A stretch of 64,000 nucleotides of DNA from positions 166,097-230,096 of the forward strand of contig NZ_BKAH01000004.1 of assembly GCF_007992455.1 (NCBI RefSeq). Direction: 5' to 3'. The position numbers and the translations under genes are program-made. The notes below the pieces were generated by a model. That model was not told where the DNA came from and searched no databases. It worked only from the letters and a program-made list of their open reading frames with translations. Below are positions 37,276-53,998 of this stretch, piece after piece. Each line of letters starts with the position of its first letter. Position 1 is the stretch's first letter. This stretch comes from Microbacterium saccharophilum (GTDB taxonomy: Bacteria; Actinomycetota; Actinomycetes; Actinomycetales; Microbacteriaceae).

Positions 37276-37953
37276 GTGCCCTCCGCCGACGCCATCCGCA
37301 TCAACCCGAGCATCCTCGCCGCCGACTTCGTGAACATGCAGGCCGACCTCGCGCGCATCGCGACGGCCGACTTCGTCCACGTCGACGTCATGGACAACCA
37401 CTTCGTGCCGAACCTGACGTTCGGGCCGCAGATGGTCGAGCGGATCCAGGCGACGAGCCCCGTGCCGCTGGACGTGCACCTCATGATCGCCGACCCCGAC
37501 CGGTGGGCACCCGGCTACGCCGAGCTCGGCGCGGCATCCGTCACCTTCCATCTCGAGGCCGCCACCGACCCCGTCCGGCTCGCGCGTCGGCTGCGGGAGA
37601 TCGGGGCGCGTGCCGGTGTCGCCGTCAAGCCCGCGACCCCCGTCGAATCGCTCTTCGACGTGCTCGACGAGTTCGACCAGATCCTCGTGATGACCGTCGA
37701 GCCGGGATTCGGCGGCCAGAGCTTCATGGCCGACCAGATGCCCAAGCTCGCCTCACTCGCCGACGAGGCGCGGGCCCGCGGCTCGCAGGTGTGGCTGCAG
37801 GTCGACGGAGGCATCAGCGCCTCGACGATCGCGCAGGCCGCGGAGGCCGGCGCCGACACGTTCGTCGCGGGGTCGGCGGTGTTCGGCGCGGACGATCCCG
37901 GCCAGGCGATCGCGGCGCTGCGGGCCCAGGCATCCGCGCATCACCGGCACTGA
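37276..37953 (+). CDS. rpe: ribulose-phosphate 3-epimerase
   Basis: A 225-residue TIM-barrel enzyme interconverting ribulose 5-phosphate and xylulose 5-phosphate, which feeds PRPP supply. Metal and catalytic residues are seen in INPSILAADF, FVHVDVMDNHFVPNLTFGP, HLMIADPD, TVEPGFGGQSF and VDGGIS. The GTG at 37276 has no ribosome site but an ideally spaced -10, and is immediately preceded by the repeat array. It is followed by an imperfect hairpin (37969-37991) and the hisE promoter. Confidence 0.97.
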   Translation: MPSADAIRINPSILAADFVNMQADLARIATADFVHVDVMDNHFVPNLTFGPQMVERIQATSPVPLDVHLMIADPDRWAPGYAELGAASVTFHLEAATDPVRLARRLREIGARAGVAVKPATPVESLFDVLDEFDQILVMTVEPGFGGQSFMADQMPKLASLADEARARGSQVWLQVDGGISASTIAQAAEAGADTFVAGSAVFGADDPGQAIAALRAQASAHHRH

Positions 37954-37990
37954 CCGCGGCCGGCGGCAACCGGGGCCTCCCTCGGCCCGG

Positions 37991-37996
37991 TAACCT
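37991..37996 (+). promoter_or_regulatory. putative -10 of hisE, leaderless layout
   Basis: TAACCT, six bases, then GTG at 38003. The element overlaps the 3' arm of an imperfect ACCGGG/CCCGGT hairpin that may end rpe transcripts. Confidence 0.6.
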
Positions 37997-38002
37997 GTCA
38001 GG

Positions 38003-38266
38003 GTGAAGACGTTCGACGATCTGTTCGCGGAGCTGACCGCGACCGCGGCGGCACGTCCCGAGGGATCGGGCACGGTCGCCCAGCTCGACCGCGGTGTGCA
38101 CGCCATCGGCAAGAAGATCGTCGAGGAGGCCGCCGAGGTGTGGATGGCGGCGGAGTTCCAGTCGCAGGACGAGGCGGCCGAGGAGATCTCCCAGCTGCTG
38201 TACCACCTCCAGGTGATGATGCTCGCGAAGGGCCTCAGCCTCGAGGATGTCTACCGACATCTCTGA
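38003..38266 (+). CDS. hisE: phosphoribosyl-ATP pyrophosphatase
   Basis: An 87-residue all-alpha MazG-like hydrolase removing pyrophosphate from PR-ATP, the second histidine step. The acidic metal-binding pattern [13 protein letters not shown] followed by [14 protein letters not shown] is typical. The GTG start fits the leaderless promoter spacing. It is followed after 44 bases by hisG, probably in one transcript. Confidence 0.96.
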   Translation: MKTFDDLFAELTATAAARPEGSGTVAQLDRGVHAIGKKIVEEAAEVWMAAEFQSQDEAAEEISQLLYHLQVMMLAKGLSLEDVYRHL

Positions 38267-38310
38267 GCGACGCCGCCGACTCCACACCACGAACCGAAAG
38301 CCCCCGCAAC

Positions 38311-39153
38311 ATGCTGCGTATCGCTGTGCCGAACAAGGGATCGCTCGCCGAGACCGCCGCCGAGATGCTCGGAGAGGCCGGCTACATCGGCCGCCGCGAC
38401 CCCAAGGACCTGCACGTCATCGATCCCGTCAACGAAGTCGAGTTCTTCTACCTGCGCCCCAAGGACATCGCGACGTACGTCGGCTCCGGCGCCCTCGACG
38501 TCGGGATCACCGGCCGTGACCTGCTGCTGGATGCCCGGATGCCCGGTGCCCGGGAGATCGAGAAGCTCGGCTTCGGCGCCTCCACGTTCCGTTTCGCGGG
38601 CCCTCCCGGAGCCTTCTCCGAGCTGAGCGACCTCGACGGCGTGCGCGTCGCGACGGCGTACCCCGGCCTCGTGGACGCCTACCTCGACGAACACGGCGTG
38701 GCCGTCGACCTCGTGCCGCTGGACGGCGCCGTGGAATCGGCCGTGCAGCTGGGCGTCGCCGACGCCGTCGCCGACGTCGTCTCCACCGGCACGACCCTGA
38801 AGCAGGCGGGCCTGGAGATCTTCGGCCCCGTGCTGCTGGAGTCCGAGGCCGTCCTCATCGGCGCTCCGACCGAGGCCGAGGGCACCGACACGCTGCTGCG
38901 GCGCCTCCGCGGCGTCATGGTCGCCCGCCAGTACGTCCTCATCGACTACGACCTGCCGGCGAACCTCGTCGACGACGCCGTGGCCATCGCGCCGGGGATC
39001 GAGTCGCCCACCATCTCACCGCTGCGCGACCCGGAGTGGGTGGCCGTGCGCGTCATGAGCCCCCGCAAGAGCGTCAACCAGGTGATGGATGCGCTGTACG
39101 CGATCGGCGCACGCGCGATCCTCGTCACCCCGATCCACAACGCGCGGCTCTGA
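38311..39153 (+). CDS. hisG: ATP phosphoribosyltransferase, long form
   Basis: A 280-residue enzyme joining ATP and PRPP, the first histidine step. [19 protein letters not shown] begins the protein. The PRPP-binding [18 protein letters not shown] is present. The extra C-terminal ACT-like domain (ending [14 protein letters not shown]) marks the long, histidine-feedback-regulated form that needs no HisZ. The ATG at 38311 has only a weak ribosome site. hisF follows two bases after the stop. Confidence 0.97.
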   Translation: MLRIAVPNKGSLAETAAEMLGEAGYIGRRDPKDLHVIDPVNEVEFFYLRPKDIATYVGSGALDVGITGRDLLLDARMPGAREIEKLGFGASTFRFAGPPGAFSELSDLDGVRVATAYPGLVDAYLDEHGVAVDLVPLDGAVESAVQLGVADAVADVVSTGTTLKQAGLEIFGPVLLESEAVLIGAPTEAEGTDTLLRRLRGVMVARQYVLIDYDLPANLVDDAVAIAPGIESPTISPLRDPEWVAVRVMSPRKSVNQVMDALYAIGARAILVTPIHNARL

Positions 39154-39154
39154 C

Positions 39155-39916
39155 ATGTCGCCGGCCTGCCGCGTCATCCCCTGCCTCGACGTCGCCGACG
39201 GGCGCGTCGTGAAGGGGGTGAACTTCGAGAACCTGCGCGAGATGGGCGACCCCGTCGAGCTGGCCCGCCGCTACTACGAGCAGGGCGCCGACGAGCTGAC
39301 CTTCCTCGACGTCACCGCGACGGTCGACGACCGCTCGACGACCTACGACGTCGTGCGACGCACCGCGGAAGAGGTCTTCATCCCGCTCACCGTCGGCGGC
39401 GGCGTGCGGACGACCGACGACGTCGCCCGGCTGCTCGGCGTCGGCGCCGACAAGGTCGGCGTGAACTCCGCGGCCATCGCCCGCCCCGAGCTCATCGACG
39501 AGATCGCCGACCGCTTCGGCGCGCAGGTGCTCGTGCTGTCGCTGGACGTCAAGCGCGCGCCCGGCACGACCTCCGGATTCGTCGTCACGACGCACGGCGG
39601 GCGCACCCTCACGACCCTCGACGCCGTCGCCTGGGCCCGGGAGGCCATCGACCGGGGGGCCGGGGAACTGCTCGTCAACTCCATCGACGCCGACGGCACG
39701 AAGGACGGCTTCGACCTGGAGCTCGTCCGGCTCATGCGCGAGGTCTCCAGCGTGCCCGTCATCGCGTCCGGGGGAGCGGGCACCGCCGCGCACTTCGCCC
39801 CCGCCGTGCACGCGGGCGCGGATGCGGTGCTCGCGGCGTCGGTGTTCCACTCCGGGCAGCTCACGATCGGCGACGTGAAAGACGCCCTCGCCGCAGACGG
39901 AATCGAGGTGCGGTGA
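39155..39916 (+). CDS. hisF: imidazole glycerol phosphate synthase subunit HisF
   Basis: A 253-residue TIM barrel cyclase that forms IGP and AICAR with ammonia from HisH. The catalytic Asp lies in [15 protein letters not shown], and the second in [16 protein letters not shown]. The phosphate loops TVGGGVRT and ASGGAGT are intact. hisH is not in this window. The stop overlaps the hisI start. Confidence 0.98.
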   Translation: MSPACRVIPCLDVADGRVVKGVNFENLREMGDPVELARRYYEQGADELTFLDVTATVDDRSTTYDVVRRTAEEVFIPLTVGGGVRTTDDVARLLGVGADKVGVNSAAIARPELIDEIADRFGAQVLVLSLDVKRAPGTTSGFVVTTHGGRTLTTLDAVAWAREAIDRGAGELLVNSIDADGTKDGFDLELVRLMREVSSVPVIASGGAGTAAHFAPAVHAGADAVLAASVFHSGQLTIGDVKDALAADGIEVR

Positions 39917-40272
39917 TGACCGAGGACATCGAGACGCGGATCTCCCGCGTCGCGTTCGACGACGACGGGCTGGCACCGGCCATCATCCAGCAGTTCGACA
40001 CCGGTGAGGTGCTCATGCTGGGGTGGATGGATGCCGAAGCCCTCCGCCGCACGCTCACCTCGGGCCGGGTGACCTTCTGGTCGCGCTCACGGCAGGAGTA
40101 CTGGCGCAAGGGCGACACATCGGGGCACGCGCAATACGTCAAGGGCGCACGCCTGGACTGCGACGGCGACGCCCTGCTCATCACGGTCGACCAGGTGGGG
40201 GCCGCCTGCCACACCGGCGACCGCACGTGCTTCGACGCCGACGACCTGACCCCCGCCGTGGGGGAGCGGTGA
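39916..40272 (+). CDS. hisI: phosphoribosyl-AMP cyclohydrolase
   Basis: A 118-residue zinc enzyme opening the adenine ring of PR-AMP. Zinc-site cysteines and acidic residues are seen in [29 protein letters not shown]. The ATG at 39916 has GAGGTG five bases upstream. A GTG one codon earlier would give a four-base overlap with hisF, so the exact start is uncertain by one residue. It is followed directly (GTGA overlap) by the Trp-associated membrane protein, where relatives carry trpE. Confidence 0.96.
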   Translation: MTEDIETRISRVAFDDDGLAPAIIQQFDTGEVLMLGWMDAEALRRTLTSGRVTFWSRSRQEYWRKGDTSGHAQYVKGARLDCDGDALLITVDQVGAACHTGDRTCFDADDLTPAVGER

Positions 40273-40889
40273 CGGCACCCGCCGCCGGGCACCGCGCGCG
40301 GCGCGCACGCCTCGGGAGCGTGCTCGCCGTCGTCGTCGGCGGTGCGCTCGCCCTCATCTCCTCGACGCAGACGTGGATCGACGTGACCCTCCGCGACGGG
40401 GCGCGCGAGACGCTGCACGTCGCCGGCGCGGACGCCCTGCCGCTCCTGGCCCCGCTGAGCCTCGCGGCCCTCGCCCTGGGGCTCGCGCTCACGATCGCGG
40501 GTCGCGTGACCCGCTACGTGTTCGGCGTCATCGCCGTCGCGATCGGCGCCGGGCTGCTCGCCGGCGCCTGGCGGGTCGCGGCCGAGCATCCCATCGACGC
40601 GGTCACCTCGACCGTGGCCGAGGCGACCGGCCTGACCGGGACGGAGACGGTCGGCGCGCTCGTGGCATCCCTCGTGACGACGCCGTGGCCGTACGTCGCG
40701 ATCGTGACGGCGCTGCTCGTCGCGGCCGGCGGGATCCTGACGCTCGTGACGGCCCGCACGTGGAGCGGCGCCGGGCGGCGCTACCGCACGGCGGCCGAGC
40801 CCGCCGCCGGCGGCCCGGCCTCGTCCCGCCCGCACGACGCGATCGATTCCTGGGACGACCTCAGCCGCGGCGACGACCCGACGCGCTGA
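40269..40889 (+). CDS. Trp biosynthesis-associated membrane protein
   Basis: A 206-residue protein with four membrane helices (about 17-37, 56-76, 82-102 and 132-155) and a polar C-terminal tail. This is the architecture of the Trp-operon membrane protein family (Rv1610 type). Function unknown. The GTG start overlaps hisI by four bases. In Mycobacterium trpE stands directly before this gene; here nothing separates it from hisI. Confidence 0.88.
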   Translation: MTAPAAGHRARRARLGSVLAVVVGGALALISSTQTWIDVTLRDGARETLHVAGADALPLLAPLSLAALALGLALTIAGRVTRYVFGVIAVAIGAGLLAGAWRVAAEHPIDAVTSTVAEATGLTGTETVGALVASLVTTPWPYVAIVTALLVAAGGILTLVTARTWSGAGRRYRTAAEPAAGGPASSRPHDAIDSWDDLSRGDDPTR

Positions 40890-40915
40890 TGCCCAGCGGC
40901 CCCGCGCGGCCCCGC

Positions 40916-40921
40916 TAGACT
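40916..40921 (+). promoter_or_regulatory. putative -10 before the trp genes
   Basis: TAGACT, with a 5-bp GC hairpin (GCGGG...CCCGC, 40928-40941) in the short leader and AAGGAGA before the ATG at 40962. No Trp-rich leader peptide is seen. Confidence 0.55.
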
Positions 40922-40961
40922 TGCCGAGCGGGCACGCCCGCCACGCACGCGAAGGAGAACA

Positions 40962-41192
40962 ATGAGCAACAACATCGGCGATCCCGGCCACGGACACTCC
41001 CCGGCTGCCTGGACGGCCGTCGTCATCATGCTCCTCGCGGTCACGCTGGGCACGCTCTTCTTCTTCCTCGACCTGCCCGTGCTCGTCTGGGCCTCGTTCG
41101 GCCTGCTGCTCGTCGGTCTCCTCGTCGGCTGGGGCATGGCCAAGGCCGGCTACGGCGTCGGCGGAGACAAGTACGTCGCGAAAGAGCACTGA
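40962..41192 (+). CDS. HGxxPAAW-family small membrane protein
   Basis: A 76-residue protein with the signature HGHSPAAW at residues 10-17 and two membrane helices (about 19-37 and 40-60). This family sits in actinobacterial trp operons; its role is unknown. AAGGAGA precedes the ATG. trpC begins one base after the stop. Confidence 0.92.
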   Translation: MSNNIGDPGHGHSPAAWTAVVIMLLAVTLGTLFFFLDLPVLVWASFGLLLVGLLVGWGMAKAGYGVGGDKYVAKEH

Positions 41193-41193
41193 C

Positions 41194-41966
41194 GTGCTCG
41201 CCGACCTCACGGCCGGCGCGGTGGAGGATGCCGAAGAGCGCAGGCTCTCTCGGCCGCTCGACGTCGTCGAGAAGAGCGCCCTCGCCCAGCCGCCCGCGCG
41301 CGACGCCCTCGCAGCCCTCGCCCCCGCGGACCGAGTCAAGATCATCGCCGAGGTCAAGCGCGCGAGCCCCTCACGCGGCGACCTCGCCGCCATCCCCGAC
41401 CCGGCGCACCAGGCGTCGCTGTACGAGCAGGGCGGCGCGTCGGCGATCTCGGTCCTGACCGAGGGTCGTCGCTTCAAGGGATCGCTCGCGGACCTGGAGG
41501 CCGTGAAGGCCGCCGTGTCGCTGCCCGTCCTCCGCAAGGACTTCATCGCGACGCCGTACCAGGTGCTGGAGGCCCGCGCCGCGGGCGCCGACCTCGTGCT
41601 GCTCATCGTCGCGGCGCTCGAGCAGCCGCTCCTCGCCGAGCTGCACGGCCTGGTCCGCGAGCTCGGCATGACGCCGCTCGTCGAGACGCACTCGCTCGAA
41701 GAGGTGCAGCGCGCCGCCGACATCGGCGCGAACCTCATCGGCGTGAATGCCCGGAACCTCTCCAGCTTCGAGCTGGACCGCGACCTCTTCGGCCGTCTCG
41801 CCGAGCATCTCCCGGCCGACGCGGTGAAGATCGCCGAGTCCGCGGTGCTGACGCCCGCCGACGTCGCGCACTACCGCGCCGCCGGGGCGGATGTCGTCCT
41901 CATCGGCGAGGCGCTCGTCACGAACGACCCCGTCACGACCCTGCACGCGTTCCTGGAGGCTGGATC

Positions 41967-41970
<4 letters not shown>
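41194..41970 (+). CDS. trpC: indole-3-glycerol phosphate synthase
   Basis: A 258-residue TIM barrel closing the indole ring. The substrate-binding [22 protein letters not shown] and the IAESAV loop are intact. The GTG at 41194 lies one base after the previous stop. Its stop overlaps trpB by four bases. Confidence 0.98.
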
Positions 41971-43219
<1,249 letters not shown>

Positions 43220-43223
<4 letters not shown>

Positions 43224-44005
43224 CCTCCCGCGTCGCCGCCGCCATCGACGCGGCCCACGCCGAGGGGCGCGGCGCGTTCATCGGCTACCTGCCGCTGGGA
43301 TTCCCCGACCTGCAGACGAGCATCGACGCGGCCGTGACCCTCGCGGACAACGGCGCCGACATCCTCGAGCTCGGCCCGCCGTACTCCGACCCGGTCATGG
43401 ACGGCACCGTCATCCAGGAGGCCACCCAGGCGGCCCTGGCGGGCGGATTCCGCCTGCGCGACACGTTCACCGCGGTGCGCGCGATCGCCGACCGCGTCGA
43501 CGTGCCCGTGCTCGTCATGACGTACTGGAACCCCGTGCTGCAGTACGGCGTGGACCGCTACGCCGACGAGCTGCTCGCCGCCGGCGGCGCGGGGCTCATC
43601 ACGCCCGACATCACGCCGGACGCCGCCACCGAGTGGATCGCCGCATCGGAGCGCACGGGCCTGGACCGCATCTTCCTCGCCGCGCCGACCTCGACGGACG
43701 AGCGCCTCGAGATGATCGTCGGCGCGTCGACGGGGTTCGTGTACACCGTCTCGACGATGGGCATCACGGGCGAGCGCGCCGAATTGGATGCCGCGGCCCG
43801 CGGCCTCGTGTCGCGCCTCCGCGCGCACGGCGCGGAGCACGCCTGCGTCGGCATCGGCATCTCCACGCCCGTCCAGGTCACGGGGGTCCTCGAGTACGCC
43901 GACGGCGCGATCGTGGGCACCGCCCTTGTCCGGGCGCTGCGCGACGGGGGCCTCGAGGAGCTGGCATCCACCGCCCGCGCCCTCACCTCCGGCACCGCCC
44001 GCTGA
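43220..44005 (+). CDS. trpA: tryptophan synthase alpha subunit
   Basis: A 261-residue TIM barrel releasing indole. The catalytic Glu is in [13 protein letters not shown], with the downstream SDPVMDG Asp, [12 protein letters not shown] and the phosphate loop VGIGIST. The GTG start overlaps trpB (GTGA). A GC-rich stem (CCGCGCC/GGCGCGG, 44022-44041) just after the stop may end the operon. Confidence 0.97.
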
Positions 44006-44082
44006 CCGTCCTCTCCTCGCACCGCGCCCCCGGCGGCGCGGCGTGACGACCCGGGCCGCGAGGGGGAGGGCGCGGGGCGAAG

Positions 44083-44088
44083 TAGACT
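44083..44088 (+). promoter_or_regulatory. putative -10 of lgt, leaderless layout
   Basis: TAGACT, six bases, then GTG at 44095. Confidence 0.6.
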
Positions 44089-44094
44089 CGCGGC

Positions 44095-45063
44095 GTGACT
44101 TTCTCCGCGCTCTCCGTCGTCGCCAGCATCCCGAGCCCGCCGATCAGCAGCTTCCAGGTCGGCCCGCTGACGATCCACTTCTACGCGCTGTGCATCCTCG
44201 CGGGGATCATCGTCGCGGCGTTCCTCACGAACCACCGCCTGACCAAGCGCGGCGGTGAGCCCTGGGTCGTCATCGACATCTGCCTGCTCGCCGTGCCGCT
44301 GGCCATCATCGGCGCGCGCATCTTCCACGTGCTCACCCACCCGGGCTTCTACTTCGGCGAGGACAAGAACCCCTGGGCGGTGTTCTTCATCTGGGAGGGC
44401 GGCATCGCCATCTTCGGCGCGCTCCTCGGCGGCGCCGTCGGCGCGTGGCTCGGATGCCGGTGGACCGGCATCCGGTTCTGGAGCTTCGCCGATGCCCTCG
44501 CCCCGGGCCTCCTCCTCGCCCAGGCGATGGGCCGGTTCGGCAACTGGTTCAACCAGGAGCTGTTCGGCCTCCCCACCGATCTGCCGTGGGGGCTCGAGAT
44601 CAGCCCCGACAACCCCGCCTTCCCGGCAGGGCTCGCCGACGACACCCTCTTCCACCCGACATTCCTCTACGAAGTCATCTGGAACGTCGCCGGCGTCGTC
44701 GTGCTGCTGTGGCTCGGCAGACGCCTGAGCATGCAGTGGGGACGCCTGTTCGCCGTCTACCTCATCTGGTACAGCGCCGGTCGCATCGTGTGGGAGTCGA
44801 TCCGCATCGACCCGAGCGAGGTCTTCTTCGGGCTCCGCACCAACGTGTGGGCCGCTGTGCTCGGCGTCCTCGTCGGCATCGTGATCCTCGCGGTGCAGCG
44901 GCGCCGCCACCCGGGCCTCGAACCGTCCGTGTACGTCCCGGGTCGCGAGTGGACGCCCGAGGGGGTTGTACAATCGGGGAACACCGATGACTTCGTGGAC
45001 GTCAGCGCACCCACCACGCCCGAAGATGTCGAAGACGCAGCCACAAGCAGAGTCACCACGTAA
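44095..45063 (+). CDS. lgt: prolipoprotein diacylglyceryl transferase
   Basis: A 322-residue membrane enzyme that moves diacylglycerol from phosphatidylglycerol to the lipobox cysteine of prelipoproteins. About seven membrane helices are seen, with the Lgt signature [13 protein letters not shown] and essential Arg in it. The acidic, Thr/Pro-rich tail of about 50 residues is longer than in enteric Lgt, as is common in actinobacteria. The GTG fits the leaderless spacing. Its last 100 bases contain a candidate promoter for gltB. Confidence 0.97.
   Translation: MTFSALSVVASIPSPPISSFQVGPLTIHFYALCILAGIIVAAFLTNHRLTKRGGEPWVVIDICLLAVPLAIIGARIFHVLTHPGFYFGEDKNPWAVFFIWEGGIAIFGALLGGAVGAWLGCRWTGIRFWSFADALAPGLLLAQAMGRFGNWFNQELFGLPTDLPWGLEISPDNPAFPAGLADDTLFHPTFLYEVIWNVAGVVVLLWLGRRLSMQWGRLFAVYLIWYSAGRIVWESIRIDPSEVFFGLRTNVWAAVLGVLVGIVILAVQRRRHPGLEPSVYVPGREWTPEGVVQSGNTDDFVDVSAPTTPEDVEDAATSRVTT
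44969..44974 (+). promoter_or_regulatory. putative -10 for gltBD inside lgt
   Basis: TACAAT in GGTTGTACAATCGG, about 145 bases before gltB. It lies in coding DNA, is closer to consensus than most -10 elements here, and lacks a clear -35. Confidence 0.4.
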
Positions 45064-45118
45064 GGAATACCGCGGGCCGACGTCGTCCCAGTTGAGCATC
45101 AATGTGAGGACGGTAGCG

Positions 45119-51167
<6,049 letters not shown>

Positions 51168-51171
51168 AGCG

Positions 51172-51177
51172 TAGGCT
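51172..51177 (+). promoter_or_regulatory. putative -10 of pyk
   Basis: TAGGCT just after the gltD stop; transcription near 51184 would leave a leader of about 34 bases with CCGGAG before the GTG. Confidence 0.5.
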
Positions 51178-51217
51178 GTAAGGAACGCTAACAAAACCCG
51201 AAGACCGGAGTCAGTAC

Positions 51218-52666
51218 GTGAGACGCGCCAAGATCGTCGCCACCCTGGGACCCGCCACATCCTCGTATGAGAGCCTTCGCGCGATCATCGACGCCGGTGT
51301 GGACGTGACCCGATTCAACCTGAGCCACGGGGACTACAGCGAGCATGAGACCCGGCTCGCCAACGTCCGGAAGGCCGCGGACGACGCGGGCCGCACCGTC
51401 GCCATCCTGGTGGACCTGCAGGGCCCCAAGATCCGCCTCGGCAAGTTCAAGGACGGCCCCCACGACCTCGCCGTCGGCGACGTGTTCAAGATCACGACCG
51501 AGGACATCGAAGGCACCAAGGAGATCGTCTCGACGACCTTCAAGGGGCTTCCCGAAGACGTCACCCCGGGCGACTTCCTGCTGATCGACGACGGCAAGGT
51601 GCGCGTCCAGGTCACCGCCGTGGACGGCCCCGTCGTCACGACGGAGGTCATCGTCGCGGGCCCCGTGTCGAACAACAAGGGCATCAACCTGCCCGGCGTC
51701 GCGGTCAACGTCCCCGCCCTCTCCGACAAGGACGAGGCGGATCTGCGCTGGGGGCTCCGCGCCGGCGCGGACATCATCGCGCTGTCGTTCGTGCGCAACG
51801 CCGCCGACGTGCAGCGCGTGCACGAGATCATGGCGGAGGAGGGTCGCAAGATCCCCGTGATCGCCAAGATCGAGAAGCCGCAGGCCGTCGAGAACCTCGA
51901 GGAGATCATCGACGCGTTCGACGGCATCATGGTCGCCCGCGGCGACCTCGGCGTGGAGCTGCCCCTCGAGGCCGTCCCGATCGTGCAGAAGCGGGCCGTC
52001 GAGCTCTGCCGGCGCATGGCCAAGCCCGTCATCGTCGCGACGCAGATGCTCGAGTCGATGATCGAGAACCCCGTCCCCACCCGCGCCGAGACGAGCGACG
52101 TCGCCAACGCCGTCCTCGACGGCGCGGACGCCGTGATGCTCTCCGGCGAGACGAGCGTCGGCAAGTACCCCGTCGTCGTCGTCGAGACGATGGCGCGCAT
52201 CATCGCCTCGACCGAGGACCACGGTCTGGAGCGCATCGCGCCGTTCACGACCAAGCCCCGCACGCAGGGCGGCATCATCACGCTCGCCGCGGAGGAGGTC
52301 GCCAAGTTCGTCGAGGCGAAGTACATCTGCATCTTCACCGAGTCCGGCGACACCGCGCGGCGCATGTCGCGTCTGCGTCCCATGATCCCGATGATGGCGT
52401 TCGCCGCCGACCCCGCGATCCGCCGCCGCATGGCGCTGACGTGGGGCGTGCAGTCGACCCTCGTCGAGCACGTCGCCCACACCGACCTGATGTTCCTGCA
52501 GGTGGACGACTTCTTCCTGAAGAACGGCCTGGCCACGGAAGGCGACGTCGTCGTGGTGATCTCCGGTTCGCCTCCCGGAATCATCGGCTCCACCAACGAC
52601 ATCCGCATCCACCGGATCGGCGACGCCGTGCACGGCAAGGCCCCGATCTACCAGGCCGGCAAGTAA
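51218..52666 (+). CDS. pyk: pyruvate kinase
   Basis: A 482-residue glycolytic enzyme making pyruvate and ATP. RAKIVATLGPATSS begins the barrel. IAKIEKPQAVEN carries the catalytic Lys, MVARGDLGVELP the metal-binding residues, and the C-terminal allosteric domain is complete. The GTG at 51218 matches the conserved start. A strong terminator follows. Confidence 0.98.
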   Translation: MRRAKIVATLGPATSSYESLRAIIDAGVDVTRFNLSHGDYSEHETRLANVRKAADDAGRTVAILVDLQGPKIRLGKFKDGPHDLAVGDVFKITTEDIEGTKEIVSTTFKGLPEDVTPGDFLLIDDGKVRVQVTAVDGPVVTTEVIVAGPVSNNKGINLPGVAVNVPALSDKDEADLRWGLRAGADIIALSFVRNAADVQRVHEIMAEEGRKIPVIAKIEKPQAVENLEEIIDAFDGIMVARGDLGVELPLEAVPIVQKRAVELCRRMAKPVIVATQMLESMIENPVPTRAETSDVANAVLDGADAVMLSGETSVGKYPVVVVETMARIIASTEDHGLERIAPFTTKPRTQGGIITLAAEEVAKFVEAKYICIFTESGDTARRMSRLRPMIPMMAFAADPAIRRRMALTWGVQSTLVEHVAHTDLMFLQVDDFFLKNGLATEGDVVVVISGSPPGIIGSTNDIRIHRIGDAVHGKAPIYQAGK

Positions 52667-52681
52667 CCCGGACCGCGGACA

Positions 52682-52715
52682 CGAAGAGCGGATGCCGCAC
52701 GGCATCCGCTCTTCG
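52682..52715 (+). terminator. terminator after pyk
   Basis: A 15-bp perfect stem CGAAGAGCGGATGCC/GGCATCCGCTCTTCG with loop GCAC, followed by TCGTTCCC. It also lies downstream of the oppositely directed tRNA gene and may serve both. Confidence 0.88.
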
Positions 52716-52726
52716 TCGTTCCCGCG

Positions 52727-52807
52727 TGCCGGTGGTGGGAGTCGAACCCACACGTCCGAAGACAACCGAGTTTGAGTCGGTCGCGTCTGCCATTCCGCCA
52801 CACCGGC
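52727..52807 (-). tRNA. tRNA-Leu (anticodon CAA)
   Basis: The minus strand folds as a type II tRNA. Acceptor GCCGGTG pairs with CACCGGC. The anticodon loop CTCAAAC lies between ACCGA and TCGGT, giving CAA. The long variable arm (TGTCTTCGGACG) is typical of Leu, and the T arm GTGGG-TTCGACT-CCCAC is intact. The discriminator base is A. CCA is not encoded. The product reads UUG, a rare codon in this GC-rich genome. Confidence 0.97.
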
Positions 52808-52821
52808 GCACGCCGGAATCG

Positions 52822-52827
52822 ACCATA
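52822..52827 (-). promoter_or_regulatory. putative -10 of the tRNA-Leu gene
   Basis: TATGGT on the minus strand, 14 bases before the mature tRNA 5' end. Confidence 0.4.
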
Positions 52828-52854
52828 CCGCAGGAACGAGTGCGCGCTGGGCTC

Positions 52855-52860
52855 TAAGAT
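52855..52860 (+). promoter_or_regulatory. putative -10 of pdtaR, leaderless layout
   Basis: TAAGAT, six bases, then GTG at 52867. Confidence 0.6.
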
Positions 52861-52866
52861 GGACGA

Positions 52867-53487
52867 GTGAGTGAGCAGGAACAGACCACGGCGTCCACGT
52901 CATCCGCCCCCCGACGCGTCGTCGTCGCCGAGGACGAATCGCTGATCCGACTCGATATCGTCGAGATCCTCCGCGACAACGGCTTCGACGTCGTCGGCGA
53001 GGCCGGAGACGGCGAGACGGCCGTCCAGCTCGCGACCGAGCTGCGCCCCGACCTCGTCATCATGGACGTGAAGATGCCGGTCCTCGACGGCATCAGCGCC
53101 GCCGAGAAGCTCAGCAAGAGCCACATCGCGCCCGTCGTGCTGCTGACCGCGTTCAGCCAGAAGGAGCTCGTCGAGCGCGCCACGGAAGCCGGCGCCCTCG
53201 CGTACGTCGTGAAGCCGTTCACGCCCAACGACCTGCTCCCCGCGATCGAGATCGCGCTGGCCCGCTACGAGCAGATCATCACGCTCGAGGCCGAGGTCGC
53301 CGACATGGTCGAGCGCTTCGAGACCCGCAAGCTCGTCGACCGCGCGAAGGGCCTCCTGAACGAGAAGATGGGCCTGTCGGAGCCGGAGGCGTTCCGCTGG
53401 ATCCAGAAGGCGTCGATGGACCGCCGCCTCACGATGCAGGACGTCGCGAAGGCCATCATCGAGCAGCTCTCGCCCAAGAAGGCCTGA
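52867..53487 (+). CDS. pdtaR: ANTAR-domain response regulator, PdtaR type
   Basis: A 206-residue two-component regulator. The receiver domain (about residues 17-130) has the acidic pair in VVAEDES, phospho-acceptor D67 in LVIMDVKMP, and K in YVVKPF. A coiled linker leads to a C-terminal RNA-binding ANTAR domain (about 145-200, LVDRAKGLLNEKMGLSEPEAFRWIQKASMD). It is the counterpart of Mycobacterium Rv1626, which binds terminator RNAs and is phosphorylated by PdtaS. No kinase gene is adjacent here. GTG start by leaderless spacing. Confidence 0.95.
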   Translation: MSEQEQTTASTSSAPRRVVVAEDESLIRLDIVEILRDNGFDVVGEAGDGETAVQLATELRPDLVIMDVKMPVLDGISAAEKLSKSHIAPVVLLTAFSQKELVERATEAGALAYVVKPFTPNDLLPAIEIALARYEQIITLEAEVADMVERFETRKLVDRAKGLLNEKMGLSEPEAFRWIQKASMDRRLTMQDVAKAIIEQLSPKKA

Positions 53488-53506
53488 CCGCCGCCGGATG
53501 CGCGGC

Positions 53507-53941
53507 TCAGCCGGCCGGCTGATCCTTGATCATGTTCGTGATCCGGATCGTCGAGCAGCGCCGGCCCTGATCGTCGGTCACGACGATCTCGTGCACCGTG
53601 ATGCTGCGGCCCAGGTGGATCGGCGTGCAGACGCCCGTGACGACGCCGCTCGTGGCCGACCGGGTGTGCGTCGCGTTGATGTCGACGCCGACCGCGAGGC
53701 GGCCGGGACCGGCGTGCAGGTTCGCCGCCATGGATCCGAGGGACTCGCCGAGCACCACGTAGGCGCCGCCGTGCATGAGCCCCACGGGCTGGGTGTTCCC
53801 CTCGACCGGCATGGTCGCGGCGCAGCGCTCCACCGTGAACTCGGTGATCCGCATCCCCATCTTGTCGGCGAGGGCTCCGAGCCCGCGGCGCTGCGCCCAC
53901 TCGAGTCCGTCGACGGATGCAGGGGTGGTGTCAGAGGTCAT
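53507..53941 (-). CDS. PaaI-family hotdog thioesterase
   Basis: A 144-residue hotdog-fold acyl-CoA thioesterase. The signature GLMHGGAYVVLGESLGSMAA contains the HGG loop and the acidic residue of the PaaI type, and VGVDINATHTRS follows as in the 4-hydroxybenzoyl-CoA-thioesterase-like group. The substrate is unknown. The ATG at 53941 has GAAGGCGA upstream. It converges on pdtaR (19-base gap) and diverges from polA. Confidence 0.93.
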   Translation of the reverse strand: MTSDTTPASVDGLEWAQRRGLGALADKMGMRITEFTVERCAATMPVEGNTQPVGLMHGGAYVVLGESLGSMAANLHAGPGRLAVGVDINATHTRSATSGVVTGVCTPIHLGRSITVHEIVVTDDQGRRCSTIRITNMIKDQPAG

Positions 53942-53986
53942 CGTTCGCCTTCGCACGGGGCCGGATCGGGTGTCGCCGCCGCTGGC

Positions 53987-53992
53987 TAGGCT
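53987..53992 (+). promoter_or_regulatory. putative -10 of polA, leaderless layout
   Basis: TAGGCT, six bases, then GTG at 53999. Confidence 0.6.
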
Positions 53993-53998
53993 TGCAGG

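Noticed and set aside
40889..40918. Trp attenuator leader peptide before the trp genes
   Set aside because: The nine-codon frame at 40889 (MPSGPARPR) contains no Trp codon and no terminator/antiterminator pair follows.
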